Positions 7,300 through 15,067 of a DNA stretch of 64,000 nucleotides are shown here, in pieces. The notes beneath the pieces are model-generated. The model saw nothing but the letters and a program-made list of their open reading frames with translations, was not told the DNA's origin and made no database searches. Each line of letters begins with the position of its first letter. Positions within the stretch are counted from its first letter, which is position 1. The DNA lies in the NCBI RefSeq assembly GCF_000739555.1, contig NZ_BBJN01000029.1:36789-100788 (forward strand), read 5' to 3'. The position numbers and the translations under genes were made by a program. Source of the DNA: Halolamina rubra. GTDB lineage: Archaea; Halobacteriota; Halobacteria; Halobacteriales; Haloferacaceae.

Positions 7300-8229
7300 A
7301 TGAGCGAACTCGAGTCACACGCAGCGGCGATAGCCGAACAGTTCTCGGACCACCTAGACATCACCCAGGAGGACGTCGAGGAGCGCCTCGAGACCCTGGT
7401 GGAGGAGTACCGCGTCCCCCTCGACGAGGCCCGGCGCAGCGTCGAGAGTCAGTACCTCGACGAGGCCGACCTCGAGCGCGAGGAGCTCGGCAGCGGCGAC
7501 AGCGAGCTCGTCCAGCTGGGCGACATCGACGAGGACGAGCAGTGGATCGACCTCCGCGTGAAGGTCGCGGATCTCTGGGAGCCCGGCCACGAGTCCATCG
7601 CGCAGGTGGGCCTGCTGGGCGACGAGAGCGGGACGATGAAGTTCGTCGCGTTCGACACCTCGGACCTCCCCGAACTGGAGGAGGGGGCGAGCTACGCCCT
7701 CTCGAACGTCGTCACCGACGAGTACGAGGGGAGCTTCTCGGTGAAGCTCAACAGGACGACCACGATCACCGAACTCGACGAGGAGGTCGAGGTCGGCGAC
7801 GACGCCGTCACCGTCGAGGGCGCGCTGGTCGACGTGCAGTCCGGCTCCGGGCTGATCAAGCGCTGCCCCGAGGACGACTGCACGCGCGTGCTCCAGAACG
7901 GTCGCTGCTCCGAGCACGGCCAGGTCGACGGCGAGTTCGACCTCCGGATCAAGGCCGTGCTGGACGACGGCCAGTCGGTCCACGAAGTCATCTTCGACAA
8001 GGAGACCACCGAGGAACTGACCGGGATCGACCTCGAGGAGGCCAAGCAGATGGCCACCGACGCCCTCGACACGACCGTCGTCGTCGAGGAGATGCAGGGC
8101 GACCTGCTGGGCCACTACTTCGAGGTGTCCGGCCCCGTGTTCGGGCGCTACGTGCTCGTCGACGCGTTCGAGCGCCTGGACGGGCCGGCCGATCCCGAGA
8201 GCGCGCTGATCAAAGCGAGGTCGATCTAA
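7300..8229 (+). CDS. rpa3: Replication protein A, Rpa3-like ssDNA-binding protein
   Basis: Single-stranded DNA-binding protein for replication and repair, 309 aa. The N-terminal helical region is acidic. OB folds follow at about residues 70-160 (WIDLRVKVADLWEP...GTMKFVAFDTSDLP) and from about 170. A zinc finger (KRCPEDDCTRVLQNGRCSEHG) sits in the second OB region, as in archaeal RPA41-like proteins. The length and the partner downstream match the rpa3-rpap3 pair described in Haloferax rather than the longer, multi-OB Rpa1. The next gene starts immediately after the stop, so the two are co-transcribed. Confidence 0.88.
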   Translation: MSELESHAAAIAEQFSDHLDITQEDVEERLETLVEEYRVPLDEARRSVESQYLDEADLEREELGSGDSELVQLGDIDEDEQWIDLRVKVADLWEPGHESIAQVGLLGDESGTMKFVAFDTSDLPELEEGASYALSNVVTDEYEGSFSVKLNRTTTITELDEEVEVGDDAVTVEGALVDVQSGSGLIKRCPEDDCTRVLQNGRCSEHGQVDGEFDLRIKAVLDDGQSVHEVIFDKETTEELTGIDLEEAKQMATDALDTTVVVEEMQGDLLGHYFEVSGPVFGRYVLVDAFERLDGPADPESALIKARSI

Positions 8230-8835
8230 ATGTCCGCAAACGCCCCCATGCGCGAAGTCGCACGCCGCGTCTTCGCCGCCGAGTTCAACGACGCCAGCCA
8301 CACGTTCAAGGAGTCCGACGACGAGCGCGCCCCGGCCTACCAGCTGCTCCCGACGGGGGAGAAGGCCAACCGCGTGTTCTTCGTCGGCACCCTGACCGAG
8401 AAGGAGGACATCGGCGAGGACAACGAGTACTGGCGGGGTCGCATCGTCGACCCGACGGGGACGTTCTTCGTCTACGCTGGCCAGTACCAGCCCGAGGCCG
8501 CCTCCACGCTGCGTGATCTCGAACCGCCTGCCTACGTCGCGGTCGTCGGCAAGCCGCGAACGTACGAGACCGACGACGGCAACGTGAACGTCTCGGTCCG
8601 CCCCGAGTCGATCACGGTCGTCGACGCCGCGACCCGGGACCGCTGGGTCGTCGAGACCGCCGAACGCACGGTCGAGCGCGTCGCCGCCTTCGACGACGAA
8701 GGGAACGAGTACGCCCGGATGGCCGCGGACCGCTACGACGCCGACCCCGACCGCTACCGCGAGGCCGCCGTCGAGGCGCTCCGCGGGATGGACGAGGACG
8801 GCGAGGCCGACGAGCAGGCCGAACCGACCGCGTAG
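8230..8835 (+). CDS. rpap3: RPA-associated protein (RPAP family, COG3390)
   Basis: Protein of 201 aa starting directly after the rpa stop, in the conserved rpa-rpap arrangement of haloarchaea. MREVARRVFAAEFNDASHTF and the OB-fold core (RVFFVGTLTEKEDIGE, WRGRIVDPTGTFFVYAGQYQ, AYVAVVGKPRTYE) are characteristic. A helical acidic tail ends QAEPTA. In Haloferax the associated protein co-purifies with its RPA and is needed for its role in DNA repair. It is assigned here as the obligate partner of the upstream RPA. Confidence 0.88.
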   Translation: MSANAPMREVARRVFAAEFNDASHTFKESDDERAPAYQLLPTGEKANRVFFVGTLTEKEDIGEDNEYWRGRIVDPTGTFFVYAGQYQPEAASTLRDLEPPAYVAVVGKPRTYETDDGNVNVSVRPESITVVDAATRDRWVVETAERTVERVAAFDDEGNEYARMAADRYDADPDRYREAAVEALRGMDEDGEADEQAEPTA

Positions 8836-8925
8836 TCCGGCCACCCGGTCTTTCGAGTTCTTTTCAGCCCGGACAGCGCAGTCCGAACCGGTAGCGGCTA
8901 AGTGAGTCGGGACACACGGGCGGGT

Positions 8926-9000
8926 ATGGACAGCCGTGCCCGCGCCGAGAGAATCGCCCGAGAGCGACGCGCCCGACCCGCGGAGCGCCGATGCGCGTAG
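8926..9000 (+). CDS. Possible 24-aa upstream ORF overlapping the FAD oxidoreductase start
   Basis: ATG at 8926 about 28-30 nt after a TATA-like GGCTAAG (8895-8901), so it would be the first codon of a near-leaderless transcript. It encodes an Arg/Ala/Glu-rich 24-residue peptide and stops at TAG 8998-9000, ten nt past the ATG (8991) of the oxidoreductase, in another frame. It could be a leader peptide controlling the downstream start, or chance. The basic composition is unlike typical haloarchaeal proteins. Confidence 0.3.
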   Translation: MDSRARAERIARERRARPAERRCA

Positions 9001-10130
9001 CCGTCGTCGGCGGCGGCGCCGTCGGCGTCACCGCGGCCCACGACCTCGCACGGGGCGGCGCCGACGTGCGCCTCTACGAGCGCGACGAGGAGCTGGGCGA
9101 CGACCGGACCCGCCCCCGCGACCGGATCGAGGGGAGCTCCCACCGCGCGGCGGGCGTGCTCGCGCCGCGGCCGACCGACGCCGTCGGCGCCGAGATCGCG
9201 AGCCGGGCGATGGACCGCTTCGAGTGGCTGAGCGAGCGCGACCACCGGTTCTCGGTCGAAGCCACGCCGCAGGTGACCCTCGTCGACGCCGACGCCGAGC
9301 GGAAGCAGGCCGCGCTCCGCGAGCAGATCGACGCCGCCCGGGAACAGGGCGTCGACGTGGCCTGCCACGAGCCCGCGGCGATCGCCGACCGGTTTCCCGA
9401 ACTCGACCTCTCGGGGGTCGGCCTCGCAGCCGTGACCGAGCGCGCGGCGTACGCCACGCCGGGGCCGGGCGCGTACGTCGCGGCGATGGCCGACCGCGCG
9501 CGCGACGTCGGCGTCGACTGCTGGACGGGCGTCGAGGCGGGCGTCTCCCACCGCGGCGACGGCCCCCGGGTCGACGGCGAGCGCTTCGACGCCGTCGTCG
9601 TCGCCGGCGGCGGCTGGACCAAGCGCGTGCTGGCGCCGACGGGGATCCAGCTCCCGCTCAAACCGTACCGCGTGCAGGCGCTCGTCTCCGAGGGAGAGTA
9701 CGACGGGCCGATGGTGCTCGACACCGACGCCGGCGTCTACTTCCGCCCGCACCCGGAGGGGCTGCTCGCGGGCGACGGCACCGTCCCCGAGGAGTGCGAC
9801 CCGGACGGCTGGGAGCCCCGCGGCGACGACTGGTTCGTCGACGGCGCCGTCGACGCCGTGGCGAGCCGGACCGGCCACGACGCCGGCGCCGACGCCGCGT
9901 GGGCCGGCATCGCGACGGCGACGCCCGACCACGAGCCGCTGCTGGGCGAGGTGGAGTCGGACCTCTACGTCGCGACCGGCTGGCAGGGCCACGGGTTCCT
10001 CCGGGCGCCCGCGACGGGCGAGGCGCTCGCGAAGCAGGTGCTCGGGGAGCGCGAGCCGATCGAGAAGTACGCCCCCTCGCGGTTCGAGGGGGTGCCCGAG
10101 TTCGCCGTCGAAGAAGGGATGTCGCTGTAG
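8991..10130 (+). CDS. FAD-dependent oxidoreductase (D-amino acid oxidase/DAO family)
   Basis: Flavoprotein of 379 aa. The N-terminal Rossmann motif VVGGGAVGVTAAHDLARGG with LYERD binds the FAD ADP moiety. VVVAGGGWTKRVLAPTGIQL and the C-terminal ATGWQGHGFLRAPATGEALA are the second FAD signature of DAO-type enzymes (glycine or sarcosine oxidase relatives). The likely reaction is oxidative deamination of an amine substrate; the exact substrate is not deducible. The ATG at 8991 begins the Rossmann strand directly, so it is the correct start. It is convergent with hsp20, leaving almost no gap. Confidence 0.88.
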   Translation: MRVAVVGGGAVGVTAAHDLARGGADVRLYERDEELGDDRTRPRDRIEGSSHRAAGVLAPRPTDAVGAEIASRAMDRFEWLSERDHRFSVEATPQVTLVDADAERKQAALREQIDAAREQGVDVACHEPAAIADRFPELDLSGVGLAAVTERAAYATPGPGAYVAAMADRARDVGVDCWTGVEAGVSHRGDGPRVDGERFDAVVVAGGGWTKRVLAPTGIQLPLKPYRVQALVSEGEYDGPMVLDTDAGVYFRPHPEGLLAGDGTVPEECDPDGWEPRGDDWFVDGAVDAVASRTGHDAGADAAWAGIATATPDHEPLLGEVESDLYVATGWQGHGFLRAPATGEALAKQVLGEREPIEKYAPSRFEGVPEFAVEEGMSL

Positions 10131-10131
10131 A

Positions 10132-10614
10132 TTACGCCTCGTCGCCGTCCGGGGCGTCCTCGCCCCCGATCTCCGCCTCGTCCTCGGGCTCCGTTTCGTC
10201 CTCGCCCTCGGCGTCCAGCGGCACGTCGGTCGCGTCGGCGTCCTTCGGGATGCGGACCTTGAGCGTCCCGTTCTCGGTGAGCGTCGCGTCGGCGCCGCCG
10301 GCGTCGACGATGGCGTCCGGCGGGAGGCGTGCCCGCCCGGAGAGCGCCAGCCCGCGGCCGGGGAACCGCGTCTCGAACTCCTCGTGGAACGCCCGGAAGC
10401 GGTCGGCCCGCACCTGCACCTCGCCGTCGACGAACCGCACCTGCACGTCCGAGGGCTCGACGCCGGGCGCGTCGAACACGACGAGGTAGGCGTCCTCGCT
10501 CTCCAGCAGGTCGTACGGCAGCGGCTTGCGCTCCTGCACGCGGCTCACGCCGCGGCCGACACGCTCCATCACCGCGTCGACGGCCGAGCCGCCGATATCG
10601 CCGAGCTTCGTCAT
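10132..10614 (-). CDS. Hsp20/alpha-crystallin family small heat-shock protein
   Basis: ATP-independent chaperone, 160 aa. The alpha-crystallin domain at about residues 35-125 includes AYLVVFDAPGVEPSDVQVRF, FPGRGLALSGRARLPPDAIV and the GTLKVRIPK strand (the conserved GxLxVxxPK ending). The acidic tail (EDETEPEDEAEIGGEDAPDG) is typical of haloarchaeal members. The start at 10614 overlaps the stop of the upstream small zinc protein (ATGA), indicating translational coupling. An alternative start at 10650 would overlap that gene extensively and is rejected. Confidence 0.88.
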   Translation of the reverse strand: MTKLGDIGGSAVDAVMERVGRGVSRVQERKPLPYDLLESEDAYLVVFDAPGVEPSDVQVRFVDGEVQVRADRFRAFHEEFETRFPGRGLALSGRARLPPDAIVDAGGADATLTENGTLKVRIPKDADATDVPLDAEGEDETEPEDEAEIGGEDAPDGDEA

Positions 10615-10769
10615 AGCTCGATCGCCTCCAGGCAGTCGGTCCCCCCACACAGCGGACAGGAGAGATCCGCGACGGAGTGGTCGTCGGCGATGTCGTACGT
10701 GTAGTGGTTCTCAAACATGTCGAGCTCGCAGTCGTCGCTCGTACACTTGACCTCCTTCGTGGCGGGCAT
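10611..10769 (-). CDS. Small zinc-ribbon-like protein, 52 aa
   Basis: MPATKEVKCTSDDCELDMFE at the N-terminus, then the core VADLSCPLCGGTDCLEAIEL. Two CxxxxC/CxxC-type pairs (KCTSDDC and SCPLCGGTDC) suggest one zinc site. It looks like one of the small zinc proteins conserved across haloarchaea (possibly the DUF7559 family, from memory). The ATG at 10769 is used; the upstream in-frame extension is proline-rich and non-acidic. Its ATGA overlap with hsp20 suggests a functional connection with protein quality control. Confidence 0.78.
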   Translation of the reverse strand: MPATKEVKCTSDDCELDMFENHYTYDIADDHSVADLSCPLCGGTDCLEAIEL

Positions 10770-10897
10770 CGTACCCGGTCGTTCGGGCGCCGGCGGCTTA
10801 AACGGGGCGGGCACCGGGTCGTTTCGAGCGGTGTCTGTGCCCCCAGCCGGCTCCTGCGCGGCGCAAGGCCGAAACCGTCGGCCGCCCAACTGGGCGT

Positions 10898-11254
10898 ATG
10901 GCCAAGCCGCGGCTGGTGTACGACGACGACTGCGGGTTCTGTACGTGGTGTGCCGCCGTCGGCGCGCGCTACGGCGACGTGGAGCCGGTCGCGTTCTCGG
11001 CGCTGTCGCCCGACCAGCGAGCCCGCCTCCCCGAGAACTGGCGGGAGTCGACGCACCTGCTGACCGACGACGCCGTCTACTCCGCGGGCGCCGCCGTCCA
11101 GGGCGTGCTGGTCCGGATGAGCGTCCTCTTCGTGCCGGTGTTCTGGCTGCTGGAGAAGCTACCGGGGTACGACCGGCTGCGCGAGTGGTGCTACCGGTGG
11201 GGCGCGAACCGCCGGGCGCGGTGGGGGAAGCTCGTCAGCCGCGAGTCGCTATAA
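10898..11254 (+). CDS. DUF393 (DCC family) thiol-disulfide oxidoreductase-like protein
   Basis: Protein of 118 aa beginning MAKPRLVYDDDCGFCTWCAA, the DxxCGFC motif of the DCC/DUF393 family, which has a thioredoxin-like fold. The C-terminal half has one hydrophobic segment (VLVRMSVLFVPVFWLLEKLP), consistent with membrane association, and ends in a basic tail. The family is thought to be redox-active, but no reaction is established for this member. It is divergent from the small zinc protein and convergent with the 118-aa hypothetical, overlapping it by 6 nt at the 3' end. Confidence 0.85.
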   Translation: MAKPRLVYDDDCGFCTWCAAVGARYGDVEPVAFSALSPDQRARLPENWRESTHLLTDDAVYSAGAAVQGVLVRMSVLFVPVFWLLEKLPGYDRLREWCYRWGANRRARWGKLVSRESL

Positions 11255-11605
11255 CTCGTCGCGGACCGCCGCCAGCACGCTCCGGCAGGTCGCGCGGTCC
11301 CGCAGCGGCGCGCCGGCGAGATACTCCGAGAGCAGCTCCCGGACGAGCAGCAGCGCCTCGCGGTCGAGCCGGAGCGGCTCGTCGCCCTCGAGCGCGTCGA
11401 GCAGCTCGAGCGCGGCCGCGGGTTTCCCCTCCATCGCCGGCTCCTCCTCGTCGGCCGAGTCGGGGAACCCCCCGTCGTCGGCCGCCGGCTCCGTCGTGTC
11501 GTCCGTCCGTTCGTCGAGATACTGCAGGAGGGCTGCGTGGAGCACCCACTGCTCCTCGTCGCCGAGATCGAGGCGGGCACCGTCGTCGTGTTTCGGATCG
11601 GCCAT
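11249..11605 (-). CDS. Conserved-type acidic hypothetical protein, 118 aa
   Basis: MADPKHDDGARLDLGDEEQW opens a mostly helical acidic protein, with a second helical block (LLDALEGDEPLRLDREALLL then VRELLSEYLAGAPLRDRATC). No motif is recognised. The start at 11605 is preferred to an in-frame ATG at 11650, because the TATA-like AACTATACC at 11636-11644 would lie inside the longer version. It lies just downstream of, and on the same strand as, the phosphotransferase-like gene. The function is unknown. Confidence 0.7.
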   Translation of the reverse strand: MADPKHDDGARLDLGDEEQWVLHAALLQYLDERTDDTTEPAADDGGFPDSADEEEPAMEGKPAAALELLDALEGDEPLRLDREALLLVRELLSEYLAGAPLRDRATCRSVLAAVRDEL

Positions 11606-11635
11606 CGGCCTTGTCGACTCTCTTTCGGCCAGACG

Positions 11636-11644
11636 GGTATAGTT
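11636..11644 (-). promoter_or_regulatory. TATA box deciding the start of the 118-aa gene
   Basis: AACTATACC on the minus strand, centred 35 nt from the ATG at 11605 (predicted leader about 8 nt). It lies inside the longer alternative reading from 11650, which argues against that start. Confidence 0.55.
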
Positions 11645-11653
11645 ACGCATCGG

Positions 11654-12610
11654 TTACACCCCCCGTTCGTTCCGGAGCGACCCGAGCCGGTCGCGGATCG
11701 AGGCGGCGAGGCGCCGCGCACGGCGGGCGACGGCCTGGGCCGAGTCCCGATCCCCGCGCTGGAGGTGGAGCGATCGGAGGTAGGAGAGCCCGTTACAGAG
11801 CGTCAGCGCCTCGCGGCGCCGATCGAACCCCGCGGGGAGCGGCCGGACCGACTCGTACGCCTCGCGGAACGCCGCCTCCGGCACGTCGTGGTCGACGCCG
11901 GGGCCGAACACGGGGAGGACGGTCCGCAGGTAGTCCCACTCCGCCGGCGCCGCGAGGGCGTGCTCGAAGTCGATGACTGCGGCGACTGTCCCGCCGGTTT
12001 CGAGCCCCACGTGCTCCCCGAAGTAGTTGCCGTGACACAGCACCGCGTCGCCCGCGGCGTCGAACAGGTCGCGGTGCTCGCGCACCCACCCCAGCACGTC
12101 CCGCGCCAGCTCGCCGTAGCCCACGCCGTCGAGGAACCGGGCGCGCCGCTCCAGGAGTGCGATCAGCGTGTCGCTCCAGCACGGGTTCGACTCGACCGGG
12201 GGCGTCGTCGGGTCGTCGACGGCGCTCGCCGGCCGGAGGCGACCGGGCCAGCCGATCTCGGCCGTCTCGGCGTGCAGCGTCGCCAGCCCCCGACCGAGCG
12301 CCCGGATCCGAGCCTCGTCGCACGTCGGTGTTCCGTCCGGAACTGCGTCGACCCAGCGCGCCACGAAGTGGTCGTCGCCGACGGCGAGCAGTTCGGGCAC
12401 GGGGACGCTCGTGGATTCGGCGACGTACCGCATCGCCGCCGCCTCGCGGCCGAGGGTGGCCTCCGGGTGGGTTTCGAGCTTACAGACCGCGCGCTCGCCC
12501 CGGAACCGGACCTCGTAGGTGACGTGCGGGCGGACGCGGTGGAGTTCGCGAACGATTCCGTACTGGTCGGTGTGGGCCGATAGGGCGCTGTGAACGTCGG
12601 TTTCGGTCAT
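11654..12610 (-). CDS. Aminoglycoside phosphotransferase-fold protein with altered catalytic loop
   Basis: Protein of 318 aa with a protein-kinase-like APH fold. The N-lobe VTYEVRFRGERAVCKLETHP carries the ATP lysine. The hinge region FVARWVDAVP follows. The catalytic loop reads VLCHGNYFGEHV, where the family consensus is HGDxxxxN, so the catalytic Asp is Asn and the metal-binding Asn is His. The Mg-binding DFE (AAVIDFEHALAAPAEWDYLR) is intact. Haloarchaea carry many such proteins of unknown substrate; this could be a small-molecule kinase with changed chemistry or a binding protein. The upstream gap holds AT-rich DNA and a MITE-like element. Confidence 0.82.
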   Translation of the reverse strand: MTETDVHSALSAHTDQYGIVRELHRVRPHVTYEVRFRGERAVCKLETHPEATLGREAAAMRYVAESTSVPVPELLAVGDDHFVARWVDAVPDGTPTCDEARIRALGRGLATLHAETAEIGWPGRLRPASAVDDPTTPPVESNPCWSDTLIALLERRARFLDGVGYGELARDVLGWVREHRDLFDAAGDAVLCHGNYFGEHVGLETGGTVAAVIDFEHALAAPAEWDYLRTVLPVFGPGVDHDVPEAAFREAYESVRPLPAGFDRRREALTLCNGLSYLRSLHLQRGDRDSAQAVARRARRLAASIRDRLGSLRNERGV

Positions 12611-13102
12611 GGTGAGCGCCGCGTGACGGGCGGCGGCCGGCCGGGACGGTGCAGCGGCTCCGGCCGGGAGAAGACGGGTTGGTAATTAGTGATACTGCAT
12701 AAGTAGTTTCTGTTTTACGGAACTCCTGTGACCCCTGGTTGTTGACTCCAGTAACAGCATCTCGTTCGTTGACCACTTGCGACCGCAGTTTGCCGGACAC
12801 AGGGTCCGGCACAGCACGGAGTCCCCACCCCTCCCCCCGCGGCCGGCGACCGCTGCCGGCCGCGAGGCGTCCACCACCACCGCACTGCGGTCGCGGTCGG
12901 CACGAAGCGGTCGCGCCTCCGTGCGCGATCCAAGCGCGAGGGACGACCGACTGAGCGGAGCGAAGGAGGGAGCCGGCTGGGGAGGCCTGAGGGCTGTGCC
13001 GGGCGGTGCGGTCGCAAGTTGTCTAGCTCACTCCGCGGTGATGTTCACATCGCTATCAGCGAAATCCAGTCAACGACGGCCCCACCAGAACGGGAAAACT
13101 GG
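12611..13102. other. Gene-free region of about 490 bp
   Basis: I see no credible gene. 12611-12770 is a GC-rich leader followed by an unusually AT-rich patch (12680-12720). 12771-13023 is the MITE-like element described separately. 13024-13102 separates it from the acyl-CoA dehydrogenase 3' end. Short readings in all frames have Arg/Pro/Ser-rich composition unlike haloarchaeal proteins. Confidence 0.7.
12771..13023. mobile_element. MITE-like non-coding element with terminal inverted repeats
   Basis: About 253 bp bounded by an imperfect 17-bp inverted repeat (16 of 17 match): left GACCACTTGCGACCGCA (12771-12787), right TGCGGTCGCAAGTTGTC (13007-13023). Thirteen bp are perfect. The interior is GC-rich, strand-biased and has no plausible ORF. 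I see no clear target-site duplication. Its GGCTGGGGAGGCCTGAGGG-like interior recalls intergenic repeats common in haloarchaeal genomes, but this is a memory-based impression. Confidence 0.5.
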
Positions 13103-14266
13103 TTACTCGTAGGCCGGGATCCCCGTCAGATCCTCGCCGAGAATCAGCGTGTGGATGTCGTGGGTGCCCTCGTACGTGTACACCGTCTCCAGGTTCGCCA
13201 TGTGCCGCATCGGCGAGTGGTCGGCGACGATCCCGTTACCGCCGAGCATCTCCCGCGCCACCGGCGCCTGCTCGCGGGCCATCCGGACGTTGTTGCGCTT
13301 CGCCATCGAGACGTGCTGGGGCCGGAGGTCGCCGCGCTCCTTCAGTTCGGCGAGGCGGTAGGCCAGCAGCTGGGCGGTGGTGATCTGGGTCGCCATCTCC
13401 GCCAGCTTCTGCTGCTGGAGCTGGAATCGCCCGATCGGGCCGCCGAACTGCTCTCGGTCGGTGGCGTACTGGCGGGCGGTCTCGAAGCAGTCCCGCGCGG
13501 CGCCGACGGCGCCCCAGGCAATCCCGTAGCGCGCCTGGGTGAGACAGGAGAGCGGGCCCTTCATCCCCTCGACGTTCGGCAGGACGGCGTCCTCCGGCAC
13601 GTGCACGTCCTGCAGGCTGATCTCGCCGGTGATCGACGCCCGCAGCGAGAGCTTCTCGTCGATCTTGTTCGTCGTCACGCCGTCGCGGTCCGTCTCGACG
13701 AGGAACCCGCGGACCGGGGTGCCCTCCGCGGAGCGGTCCTTCGCCCAGACGACCGCCACGTCGGCGATCGGTGAGTTGGTGATCCACGTCTTCGAGCCGT
13801 TGAGCACGTACTCGCCGCCCTCCTTCACGGCGTGGGTCTCCATCGCGCTGGGGTTCGAGCCGTGTTCCGGCTCCGTGAGCCCGAAGCAGCCGACCGCCTC
13901 GCCGGCGCCGAGGTCGGGCAGCCAGCGCTCCTTCTGCTCCTCGCTGCCGAACGCATGGATCGGGTACATCACCAGCGCGCCCTGCACGGAGGCCATCGAG
14001 CGCAGGCCGGAGTCACACGCCTCGAGCTCCTGCATCAGCAGGCCGTACGCGGTCTCGGAGACGTTCGGCGAGCCGTACCCCTCGAGGTTGGGCGCGTAGA
14101 AGCCGAGCTCGCCCATCTCCTCGATCAGCTCCGTGGGGAACGTGCCGTCGATCCAGTGCTGGCCGATGTCGTCCCGAACCTCCTCCTCGACGAAGCGACG
14201 CGCGGTGTCACGGATCAGCCGCTCCTCCTCGTCGAGGTCGCCCTCCAGTCCGACGTAGTCGAGCAT
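13103..14266 (-). CDS. Acyl-CoA dehydrogenase, glutaryl-CoA dehydrogenase-like
   Basis: FAD enzyme of 387 aa that oxidises acyl-CoA, passing electrons to ETF. Motifs: GCFGLTEPEHGSNPSAMETH (FAD/substrate loop), the GSKTWITNSPIADV strand, RYGIAWGAVGAARDCFETAR, and the C-terminal YTYEGTHDIHTLILG, whose Glu at about residue 366 is the catalytic base. The last motif and the early RSMASVQGALVMYPI resemble glutaryl-CoA dehydrogenases, although the true substrate is uncertain. The ATG at 14266 is preferred to an upstream TTG at 14284. The ETF-linked membrane Fe-S oxidoreductase at 24151 is a plausible downstream electron acceptor. Confidence 0.9.
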   Translation of the reverse strand: MLDYVGLEGDLDEEERLIRDTARRFVEEEVRDDIGQHWIDGTFPTELIEEMGELGFYAPNLEGYGSPNVSETAYGLLMQELEACDSGLRSMASVQGALVMYPIHAFGSEEQKERWLPDLGAGEAVGCFGLTEPEHGSNPSAMETHAVKEGGEYVLNGSKTWITNSPIADVAVVWAKDRSAEGTPVRGFLVETDRDGVTTNKIDEKLSLRASITGEISLQDVHVPEDAVLPNVEGMKGPLSCLTQARYGIAWGAVGAARDCFETARQYATDREQFGGPIGRFQLQQQKLAEMATQITTAQLLAYRLAELKERGDLRPQHVSMAKRNNVRMAREQAPVAREMLGGNGIVADHSPMRHMANLETVYTYEGTHDIHTLILGEDLTGIPAYE

Positions 14267-14315
14267 AGTGGTACTGCGGTACAAGGGGGCAAAAGGGGTT
14301 CGCTATCCCCGGCCG

Positions 14316-15025
14316 CTACGCGCTGGCTTCCTCGGCGGCGACCCGCTCGGCGTACCGCGTGAAGTTCTCGAACAGCCGCTTAGTCTCGCAGGCGGCCTCG
14401 TAGTTGGCGGGCGTGATCTCGTCGAGCACGGCGTCGACGCGCTCGTCGCCGACGCTGTCGCGCTTGTCCTCGGTCACCTCGCGGGCGGTCTCGACGTCGT
14501 ACTCGGGGTGGAACTGCACGCCCCAGGCGTGTCCCGCGCGGAACGCGTGGACGCCGTAGTCGTTCTCCGCGAGCAGCGCCGCCTCGGGCGGCAGGTCGAC
14601 GACGGTGTCGCCGTGGGTGGTGAACGCGAGGAACGCCTCGCCCAGCCCGTCGAGCAGTTCGTCGTCGGCGGCCTCGGGGCGGCGCTCGATCTCGTTGTAG
14701 CCGATCTCGAACCCGTCCATCCCCGCGACGCGGCCGCCCAGCGCCTCCGCGAGCACCTGGTGGCCGTAACAGACGCCGAGGATCGGGATCCCGCGCTCGT
14801 GGGCCTCGGCGACCCAGTCGACCAGCGGCGGGATCCACGCCTCGTCCCAGTAGACGGACGCGCGGGAGCCAGTGACGACGACGCCGTCGAACGCGTGGTC
14901 GGCGGGGAGTTGGCCGTCGGTCACGTCGAACTCTGCGAGGTCGCGTCGAGCTCGCGCCGGAAGTTGCGACTGGTGTTCTCGTCGCCGTGGGCCGCGTGCA
15001 GCAGCGCGAAGCGAAGCCTGCTCAT
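14316..15025 (-). pseudogene. Class I glutamine amidotransferase, one-base frameshift
   Basis: GMP synthase-like GATase. The ATG at 15025 begins MSRLRFALLHAAHGDENTSR, which leads into the next strand, but after about residue 28 the frame is lost. The remaining protein continues in the next frame as LAEFDVTDGQLPADHAFDGV with the nucleophile elbow GVCYGHQVLAEALGG (Cys) and GVQFHPEYDV (His, Glu). The total length is 710 nt, one short of 237 codons. The loss lies near 14935-14948, where GGG read as GG on the plus strand would restore the frame. Gene decay or sequence error are both possible; the rest is well conserved. It neighbours a phosphoribosyltransferase, suggesting purine metabolism. Confidence 0.85.
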
Positions 15026-15067
15026 GGCTACAGGTGGGTGACGCCGCGAAAAGACGCTTTCGGGGGT

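Noticed and set aside
12686..13017. Short ORFs in the MITE-like region
   Set aside because: Readings on both strands are Arg/Pro/Ser-rich with no haloarchaeal acidity or known motif, and they overlap the inverted-repeat element.
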